Below, piece after piece: positions 56,137 through 64,000 of a DNA stretch of 64,000 nt (within the stretch, counting starts at the first letter, position 1; each line of letters opens with the position of its first letter). The notes below the pieces were generated by a model. That model was not told the DNA's origin. It saw nothing but the letters and a program-made list of their open reading frames with translations, and did not search any database. Source of the DNA: Lactifluus volemus (Eukaryota > Basidiomycota > Agaricomycetes > Russulales > Russulaceae); assembly GCA_022376515.1 (NCBI GenBank), contig WTXI01000041.1:1-64000 (forward strand), given 5' to 3'. The position numbers and the translations under genes were made by a program.

Positions 56137-57514
56137 AGGAAATGGATAGCGGGTAGTGATATTGCTTGGCCGGGAGGATAGTATGTCAGGAGGGTTTCGA
56201 GCGGAATGGCAGCGTTAGTAATTTGGGAGAGGCTGAGTTAAGGGATAATTGCTCCCAAAGACTCAGAGGCATCGCGCACAGCATTCCAAATGCATGTCGT
56301 GGACACGTGCACAACATAGCCGCCAGACAAACAGGCTTGACGACAGGCTCGTTATGTATCGGCTAGTGACTGAGATAATATGAGATAAGATAACATGACT
56401 CAGCAGATCTACGTGACCTGGTATATCGGTAGCAGCCGGAAAAACCCACAGTCACCTCATCCGTTTTTTTCTCGTTGCAGAGCTTGAACTCATTCTCACG
56501 ACACGCCCACTACTACTAGTAAACCCCTTACTACCCACTGGCCTCCGAGTCGAACGCGCAAACAACGATGTCAGAGACTCGGAATATTCCTCATGATCGG
56601 CGATGTACAGGTATTCTTCAACAACTCGCGCGATGACCCTGAGTCCTAGGTCGAGTGCGACACGCTAAAAAAAAAATTGGAAAAACTGATGCATTCACGC
56701 AAAGCTTATCTACCCGCGGCCGAAAGCTCGGCCACGTTGCTGCTATCTTTCGCAGCTGTGCGTGAGTGTCCCTGACCCAAGTTGGCACCCTATGTCCGTT
56801 GGTGCGTGCCTCTTTCCATCGATGCGCTCTTTTTGGGGGTCCCCTGGTGTGTGGCTGACTCGGACTCGGACGCGAGCAGATTGCACCTGACCAGTCACAA
56901 GCAGCCGCCTGTCAACTGATGCGACAGCGTCGCCAGCGTGCAGTTGCTGGCCCAGATGCCACAGCCGCAGCGCCTTGATCGTAGCCAGTACTTCTGACAA
57001 CCATCAAGGCACTGCCACTGCAGCCTCTGGGCCAACAACTCAGTCGCTCCGTTCCACAACTCTCATTCCTTCAATATATTTAAAATTCGTAGCTACGGGT
57101 GGTTGCGCAATTCAGTACAAATGCACAAAGAGGACGGGGTTATCACAAGGTATGGTAAGGAAAGCGGAACTGTCGCGAACTAAGGTAGAATGCGCCGTGA
57201 GAGGTGTGGTAAGAGAAGACAAAGACAGAAATAACATAGGGAAATCAACCATAGAGGTACATAAGGACTCGGATATGATAAAGCATCATCAATGAAACTG
57301 AGACAACACAGAAAGTAAACAAAATACGGGCCAGTGTAACATGCCGAGGCATCAAAGGCGGTCGTGGCCGAGGCTGTGGAGTACAAGCCTTGGACGACCC
57401 AAAGGGCACGGGCTGATGGTAAAGGGGCGGTCCGTGATCGCCGTCAGGACACTGGAGATAAGATAGATGGTGGGAGGGAAGAGAACGGGTGGGTGCGTGG
57501 ACCATATGATGTCC
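56137..57514. other. Duplicated spacer
   Basis: No gene called. CACGTG near 56298, TGAGATAAGATAAC with TGACTCA near 56385-56402, a shortened recurrent block (56450-56600), then a stretch not seen elsewhere in the array (about 56890-57040: GACCAGTCACAAGCAGCCGCC and following), and from 57045 the 3' flank of gene 13. Confidence 0.5.
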
Positions 57515-58909
57515 TCAAGAAGATTTGCGGCGAGAGACGGTTACAGGGTGACTAGAGTGTTGGCGGGCTGCGACAAATGATTGTATGCCTTGTTGCGTGG
57601 TTTCGTCTGCCAGCGACATATCCCCCACAACGGAAAGGCTGAGTAGCGAGGGGAATACTTCGGAGGCTGATTCTTCCGTGAGCCCTTGTAACGTAGGTGC
57701 CATGGATGGCTCTAGCTCCGCGGCTATTTGAAGACTCTGGACTGTAGGGAACGAATAAAACAGTTGTAGCCATACTACGGGATCTATATCTTCAGAGTGA
57801 GGGACACCGTAGCACGAAATTTTGAGTGACTCCACGCTCGAGCGGAAGGACAGAATTTGGCTGCATATCTGTGCTATGGAAGAGACTTGCCTATCGAACC
57901 TATCGCACCGGATACGATACGTCGTGGGATGACGGCTTTGATCGTAACCGACGATAGAAGCGCAGAACTTGAAAGACTTTTTAGTACGCAAGGTCAGACT
58001 GGCTGACTTGAACGTGTCTAGGTGGCCAAAGAACCGAATGATCTGGGGGATGTCAAAGACAAGCTGATGGAAGAAGGTTACGTCGAAGTGTTCGAGTAGA
58101 GGGGCATCGATTCTGGCTGTGAGCACTTCCAAGTACTGGCTCACACCTCCGAACCTCAGCAACGTGAGAGCAGGGAGAACAAAGCGGGTAAGTGGTGGTA
58201 CAGGTCGGTTCCTTTCTCCGATTTGAGGCAGCGGGGATTCGAAATCGAGAGTAAGGAATTCGAGCTGTGGTAACGCAGACAGGAATGTGGCCATTGTCTC
58301 TGGTGGGATGTACTCAGAACAAGGTATTTCGAGAAGACAAAGCGATCTGAGGTGAGTTGCAGACTCGAGTCGTCTTGGGATTGAATTGCCTGTTAAAGTT
58401 AGATGTTGTAAATTCGGGGCGGATCCATCCAGAAATGTATCATGCAGTTCAGACTCATCAATTTGCGTAAATTCAAGAGTTGTCAATGCCGGAAATAGCT
58501 CCTGCGCCATTGTGGTAATTCGTTCCCATACGAAATCCGGGAGATCTCTGACACTGACTCGGATTTCGCGTACGCGATCACGACGCTCCAATGCGGCAAA
58601 TAAGTTGTCGTAATGGCGCTCCCTTGGGTTTGGCGTAGAATGGTGGAAGTCAAGGTGGAGATGGAGACATGCAGGCCAGATATCCAGCATTTTTCTCACA
58701 GGCCGTGTCGGTGTACAGAGAAGTTGCAAATTGAGATGATGTGGCGATGAAAAAATGACCGATCGCCATCTTCGGCACACGTGCACCAGCCTAGGCCAAC
58801 CGTGACGCAATTGCCAAAAGGACGGGAGTTCCAACTTCTTGTAGGCATAGAATATCTCTAATAGGACATCGTCGGGGAGCGATTCGATGGTCACTCGTGG
58901 GAGCACCAT
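57515..58909 (-). CDS. F-box-like protein 13
   Basis: The long exon is open from the Met at 58909 (MVLPRVTIESLPDDVLLEIFYAYKK) to HPVTVSRRKSS at 57515, 464 residues. The acceptor CACGCAG precedes the Met and a donor (GGGTAG) lies near 58967. The expected exon 1 carries an in-frame TAA (ATTCAATAAGGACC), as in the gene at 27045, so translation probably starts at 58909. F-box and PRLVHVCRRWRSVIF are intact. The leucine-rich region is complete, with the variants ACLHLHLDFHH and LEPSMAPTLQGLTEESASEV. It is the sister of the gene at 41528 and the rightmost F-box gene of the array. Confidence 0.86.
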   Translation of the reverse strand: MVLPRVTIESLPDDVLLEIFYAYKKLELPSFWQLRHGWPRLVHVCRRWRSVIFSSPHHLNLQLLCTPTRPVRKMLDIWPACLHLHLDFHHSTPNPRERHYDNLFAALERRDRVREIRVSVRDLPDFVWERITTMAQELFPALTTLEFTQIDESELHDTFLDGSAPNLQHLTLTGNSIPRRLESATHLRSLCLLEIPCSEYIPPETMATFLSALPQLEFLTLDFESPLPQIGERNRPVPPLTRFVLPALTLLRFGGVSQYLEVLTARIDAPLLEHFDVTFFHQLVFDIPQIIRFFGHLDTFKSASLTLRTKKSFKFCASIVGYDQSRHPTTYRIRCDRFDRQVSSIAQICSQILSFRSSVESLKISCYGVPHSEDIDPVVWLQLFYSFPTVQSLQIAAELEPSMAPTLQGLTEESASEVFPSLLSLSVVGDMSLADETTQQGIQSFVAARQHSSHPVTVSRRKSS

Positions 58910-60359
58910 CCCTGCGTGATTCAACTCAGTAGTCATTGTGGTGGTTCTAGATGAATCCTACCCGGTCCTTATTGAATAAACAGTTCCTTGCGGCGATTCT
59001 CAACTCTCTTTGAACCCAGGGAACGGCACCAGAAAGGCTCTAGGGAATTAGTAGTGGGAGGATAGCACGTCACGAGCGGTACGTTTTGGAGTGGAATAGC
59101 AGCGTTAGTTGTTTAGGAGAGGCTGGTGAAAGACTCAACAGGCGTAGCCTGGTGCGACAGACACGTGCTCAACGTGGCCAAACAGGCGTGAGAAATACCG
59201 TGACGATGACTAGCTGGTCCATTTCTCACTACTGTCCGTAGAGCAGAGCCCGTCACAGTATTTTCACACAAATGAGGTTCTTCATGCCACGTGGGCCCCT
59301 ACCCTATCCCCTCTCTGGTGACTCAACCTATAGTTCAATTGATATGGAATTTGAATACTAGTAGGATCGGTGGGAGGACTTAGACGGTGTGTGATAATTC
59401 TATCTCTCTTCTAGAGCTATCTAATATAGTACAGAATTAACATTCGTTGTCTTCGCACGTCCACTGGAGTCCTCATCCGCTGGCCTCGAACTCACGAATA
59501 GAGGATATCAGAGCACTCCAAATGATTGGCGATGTGAACTCTCTTTAATAACACGCGCAAGGACCCCGATTCCGAGGTCGAGTGCGACACGATAATAGCC
59601 GGCTCACGACTGCGTCCTCCTCACCTGCTAAACAGAAAAACCGATGTATCTCACTACACCTGCAGAGCCTGTCTAGCGCGCCGTGCTGCGCTAGTAACGC
59701 CGCTTCTGCCTTTCGCATACGACATGTAGAAGGTGTCATTTGTGGCGCGAATTGGGACAACACCCGTCTAGCCTCGGGCCCACGCTCCTTGCGAGCCTCG
59801 GCGAGATCGTTCACACGGTTGCTATCTTTGACGAAGTCGAGACGCGAGCCATCTATGTCAGCGTAATCTGGTCAGCAGTCGGGACCAACACAGGAGAATT
59901 CGTAAACCCAAGTTGGAATTCTACGCGCATCACGCACACCGAATATCCGTCGGTACATTCTTTATTTCTGGTGTGAATAACGCCCGCAGCGGGCCCTTAC
60001 AGATCTTCCGCCATCACAAGTCCTTCCCAACGCACTTAGCAACAGCGTCGTTCAGAGACGCTTTATGTTCTGCCTGCATTGAACCATTTCCTGGCGCGAC
60101 TCTTCCCGACGCGTGGATGTTCCCCAGCTACACGCCTGTCTATATGACATGACTCGTGCGATGCATCACCCGAGGTCTAGTCGTAGAACAGCAATATAAT
60201 CTTGCAGTTGTGTATCTCCAATCTAGACATATATTGTATTTAAACAACACGGGGTCCCTTTTCCTAATACAAAATTTCGAATAGATAATTCAGGAAAATG
60301 CCCTCGGACGACCTTTGATCTGAAACTAGTTTCGCTGAGGAAGTATTGGTTTTATCATA
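58910..60359. other. Spacer between the F-box array and the NmrA-like gene
   Basis: No gene called. Exon-1 relic of gene 13, CACGTG near 59161, recurrent block with a stop (59488-59560), then from 59600 the segment shared with 14.56-15.24 kb, which forms the 3' flank of the NmrA-like gene. A GCAGCGGGCCCTTACAG stretch near 59985 has no counterpart in the pseudogene flank. Confidence 0.5.
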
Positions 60360-61684
60360 CTACTGCATCTTTGAAAACGTGGTCGTGAGACCCTCATCTG
60401 CCCAGTCTTCCAATACCACCGGTCGTGGTTTCCATCCCAAGGCTGCAGCGCGCTCGCCGCAGATATTCTGACTCGCACCGAAGACAAAGGATGCGCTAAG
60501 AAACGAATAAAAAAGGGGCGCGTTATCATCAGCGTTGAGTGAATGAGCAGCGCTTATTGCGAACGCACGGTGGTGGATAAGCGGATATGGGGACACTTTC
60601 TGCAGTGCCGTCTTCCAGCTTTCCAAGACGAGCGAGGGAACCGCCGAGTACGGTCATGATGTGTTTCCATGTAAGTGGCGTACTGACGGCGATATAATAT
60701 CTTGAATACGGGCTCGCCTTGGCGTCATCGCGGCTCAATATGCGACCAAAGACGCGCCTGTAGAGATCGACGAGGTCGTCCAGACGCAACTAGGTATAGA
60801 TAGACCACAACAACATGAGTCAGGGTGGGGGGGAGTGAGTGAAAAAATGCAGGGCACACGGACCGTGTAAAAGAGGTTGGAACCTTCACCAACATAGTTG
60901 GCCTTCTTGCACGCGATAGGGAACTGAACAATGAACTTCCAGAAGAGCGAGGATGCCAATACTGGTCCCGTGCCCGGGCCCACGATTGCCGCGGGGCACA
61001 TGATATACGATTCCGTGTGGCCAGCTTCCGCCGCTTGCAGAATCCTAGAAAAGGCCGCGGTTCAAAGGACGGTCGTATATGAACGAATGAAGAAGGACAC
61101 ATACGGCACATCGACAGCGCCATGTATCATCTGGTTCGTAATAGCACGAATGTCCGCTTCATCGCTGTCCTATAACGAAACAGTGTGACAAATGAACACC
61201 TCGTGTAAAAGAAAGAGTGGAAAAAAAAACGTACTTTCCAAACTTTTCCGTTAGGGTCATGCTTGCCCTCCGATGTACCATCCAGGAAAACCGCAACTCC
61301 GCTCGTGTGAAGCAAGATTGCTGGAGGTTTCCCATCCTCGACAACGCGCGCCTTGTGCCCGGCAAGGATGGCCGTAGTGAGCGCTACATCGTCCGAGTCG
61401 GCCGCATTGATCGTGATGTCCGCGGCACGGGTGTGGGAAGTGATAAGATCGGCATCACTGAAGGTGCCCTGGACGACCTTGACACCCAATGCGCTGACCG
61501 CCTCGACGTTCGCAGGGTTCCGCACCAGTGCAGTGACCTGGAGATCCGGGTAATTCTTAAGCAGGTCGACGAGCACGGCGCCTAGTACATCACAAAACAT
61601 CAGTTGCTAATATGTAACAATTGACAAAGCACACGAACCTCCGATGTAACCTGTCGCCCCGAGGTAGAATACGGTGGTGGTCAT
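60360..61684 (-). CDS. NmrA-like NAD(P)-binding protein (intact)
   Basis: Six exons: 61684-61639, 61581-61235, 61169-61105, 61044-60864, 60789-60569, 60495-60360; all GT-AG, phases agree, 331 residues. The N-terminus MTTTVFYLGATGYIGGAVL contains the glycine-rich dinucleotide motif GATGYIG of atypical SDR/NmrA-type Rossmann folds; it is split by the first intron. ALVRNPANVEAV and VVQGTFSDADLI follow, as expected for this family, then NAADSDD, the exon 4 stretch SYIMCPAAIVGPGTGPV and, near the end, ERAAALGWKPRPVVLEDWADEG. NmrA-like proteins act as NAD(P)-dependent reductases or redox-sensing regulators; the substrate here is unknown. The minus-strand orientation matches the array, but the gene is unrelated to the F-box units. 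A truncated copy lies at 15239-15992. Confidence 0.94.
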
Positions 61685-61746
61685 TATTATTTGTTGGGGT
61701 GTTTCTGGAGATAATTGTTCAAGAGCTCAAATATTTATGGAATAGG

Positions 61747-61756
61747 ATTTATATAG
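61747..61756 (-). promoter_or_regulatory. TATA-like box of the NmrA-like gene
   Basis: CTATATAAAT on the minus strand, about 65 bp upstream of the ATG at 61684, in an otherwise A/T-rich leader with a CCAACAAATAATAATG start context. Distance and sequence fit a fungal TATA element; no experimental support. Confidence 0.55.
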
Positions 61757-64000
61757 GGGAGGGAATCGATGACCCATACCCCACTTCCCATTCTGATCAA
61801 CTCTATTGTCTCACTCCCAGAGGTCGGTTCCGGGAGAACAAAGAATCGAACGAAACCTGAGACCAGGGTTTGGTTGGACAGTGAGGTGGACTCCACAAAC
61901 GCCGTACTTTTACGTTGAATGATTCGGCGGAGACCTTTCGTGCATAATGATCACTGCATACCATCACTGGCACTGGCATGTTCTGCAGTATATACATACC
62001 TTGATAGATTTTCCGATCATGCTCCTTATTGTAAGGCCAGCTTTGTGGCCCGGGGCTGGCCTTGTAACCACATTGTATTGTATATCCCTCGTTCCTATCT
62101 TTACGCGAGCTTTACGCCTCGGGCTCGGTGTGGAGTCACAGTCTATGTCCGAATTCAGTTGTTCGATTGTCCATGCACACTATGATCGCAAGTTAAAAAC
62201 ATATCAAGCTGTAATGAAAAGCGCCCGGTATGGTTCAATTATTGTATGACATTTCTCGCTACTGTATTTTCAAGACGTCCCGCGTGCCAGTGGCTACCTC
62301 TAATTGATCTCACGTCCTGTACAAACCTCGTCGTTCCCTGCTTGTCTCGCTCGCCTCCGACCCTCTCGCGTCCCGTGCGTAAGCACTCATTTATTCCACT
62401 AGGTAAGTATGTGGGGCATTATAAAGGATGTAAATACTAACTTGAAGACCGACGTTGACGAACGATGAGGGTGCGGAAATCTTCCTGCTATACGACGTTG
62501 CCAAATGGCACTAATTTAGGCATGCCCGTGACAGCGGGGTTTCCCGGTAACCACAACGTGTGTCGGCAAAAACCGTTCCTCCGAGTCCAATATGGAGATA
62601 TAGGATCAAAACTTGAAGCTTGAAGCATGAGGGTAAATTGGCAGTGGTTCGTATTCAAGGTAACCAGTCGCGCATATATAGATAATGGGCACGTTTTGTG
62701 TGGGCTTCTGAGATGTACCACCGAGCCCAGGCCACGGGGACGAATGGAGCAACCGTGTTATGCAGGGTTGAGTTAGCAGCAATCTCTGAGTGATGCTGCG
62801 ATGGTTGTGCCGACACGAGTGTGATTTCGCGTGACACGTATAATCAATCAGATCATAATCAGGTGGTGTGTCTCGACACAACATGATGCAATCTGCGTGT
62901 CCGCCTGCGCCCGTCAATGAAACTAACATGCCGTGGACAATTTACCTCACAAAGAGAATGCGCGAAATCGTCTTGAGGGTGCGAATGGCGTCCTGTCAGT
63001 GGGCCTCATCTGCCTGTTAGTACCGTGGCCACTCGCAGCTGGTTGCATGGGGACGCGTCATGGTCAGATGGCCATCGAACAGATCCGCGCCAGCGTCAGC
63101 GCATATCAGGCTTGCAATGGGCCATTTGGGCACCCCTGCCAGTGCTGAAAGAGAGAGGGGAGGGATTTCTTTTTGTTTTTAAATTTACTATCCTACTTTG
63201 AGGTATCCACGTTTGAGCTCATAAGCGTGAACAATAGCGGGGAACGAAGTCGAGTCTGACAATAATACGATTCACCCATGAGATTTTCGTTATTGTCTCA
63301 GTGAGCTCAGGCTGGGTCGATCCATGGATCTGGTCTCGGTTCACAGGTGATTTAAGGCGGTCGGCGTTCATCTACGTCCGACTTTGGGCATACAACATCC
63401 GGAACCCCACGGCGCGCGTCTGGGGAAAAAAAACAGCATTGGCACCGCGCCAGCCAATCTCGGTTGAAAGGAGGATCAGCCATGCCTTACGCGAAATGCT
63501 CTAAGTTATTAAGGTACCGTGTCAATTTGAAAAATCGGCTCGGATCTCTCCTTCCCAACCTGTTAGACCAGATACAGTACGGTACGATCACAATTACAAT
63601 GAAAATTTTGTTTTGGATGAAAAGAAGTGCTCCCCAGCAGTCACTACTCCGCTTATTGTGTTGGGACTCTATTTCTCGAAACCGAACTGATCAGACGGTT
63701 GAAAATGTGTGTGTGCCATGGCAGGACTACGTGTCTGACTGTGCAGCTAGTCGTCGGCTGGAGGTATGACCGTGGCAGAGCTTGGGTAAGTTGGAAAGTT
63801 ACTCGGGAATCGAGCGAAAAGCCAACCAAACAGAGGGGATATCATGCGCGCTGCATTTGAGTCTTGCCACAAAGGGTGGGGCATCTCAGTCATCACGGAG
63901 TCGCGGCTTCCGGGAAAAGAAATCTCTCCACGAGAGTATGGGCGGGGAGGGGTGGGGATGGGGACGTCCGGTCCCAGTCTTAGTGGCCATTCCCTACTCG
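61757..64000. other. Right flank outside the array, nothing identified
   Basis: No F-box spacer sequence is present. Open frames are at most 107 codons and overlap on both strands (for example 62606-62929 minus and 61947-62249 plus) with no recognisable motif and no plausible intron chain found by eye. No tRNA, terminal repeat or satellite was seen. It may be true intergenic sequence or contain the edge of a gene outside the window. Confidence 0.4.

Noticed and set aside
62606..62929. Possible gene at the right edge (107 codons, minus)
   Set aside because: No motif, no supporting intron chain, and overlapping frames on the other strand; not distinguishable from chance.

Overview
The window reads as nuclear DNA of a filamentous basidiomycete, most likely an Agaricomycete and perhaps Polyporales (inference). 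Genes are cut by many 45-65 nt GT-AG introns. The protein families present (expanded F-box-like proteins with the LPDDVLLEIF and LVHVCRRWR motifs, a DUF6534-type membrane protein, a Goodbye-NACHT-ankyrin NLR and an NmrA-like protein) are ones I associate with Agaricomycete accessory regions. No tRNA, rRNA, CRISPR array or bacterial-type operon was seen.

Most of the window is a tandem, head-to-tail array of F-box-like genes on the minus strand: 13 recognisable loci between about 1.0 and 58.9 kb, plus three shared truncated fragments and one 56-bp stub. The spacers are duplicated with the genes. Where it can be followed, each gene has a short coding exon 1 (usually ending in a form of KELFIQQGP), a conserved phase-1 intron of about 50 nt, and one long exon holding the F-box and a leucine-rich C-terminal region. 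Eight loci look open in the main exon (5974-7601, 8937-10534, 17354-18958, 21165-22565, 24375-26056, 39101-40699, 41528-42922, 57515-58909). Five are broken, four of them by mobile-element insertions and one by a 10-bp deletion.

The insertions are unusually clear because the paralogues give the uninterrupted sequence. A terminal-inverted-repeat element full of minisatellites sits in two F-box genes (1-1018, entering from outside the window, and 49583-54845, with a 7-bp target duplication and a foldback structure). Three solo LTRs of about 935 bp (28273-29207, 50959-51893, 53249-54185) each have a perfect 5-bp target duplication and carry a regular array of TGACTCA-type sites. A fourth, unrelated LTR-like insertion of 356 bp splits the F-box motif of the gene at 12081-14006.

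A 7.5-kb island without F-box sequence (30976 to about 38480) interrupts the array. It holds two plus-strand genes: a 13-exon DUF6534-type membrane protein (32569-34097) and a 9-exon NLR (35020-38450) whose ankyrin region ends in a frameshift at the junction with array sequence. At the right edge of the array is an intact 6-exon NmrA-like gene (60360-61684, minus). A decayed, 5'-truncated copy of it lies at 15239-15992, showing that long segments have been copied across the array. From 61.8 to 64.0 kb nothing could be identified.

Functionally, the F-box proteins would be substrate receptors of SCF ubiquitin ligases, and the NLR a STAND-type non-self or danger sensor. Their interleaving in a fast-duplicating, transposon-rich block resembles a rapidly evolving accessory or recognition locus, but that link is inference.
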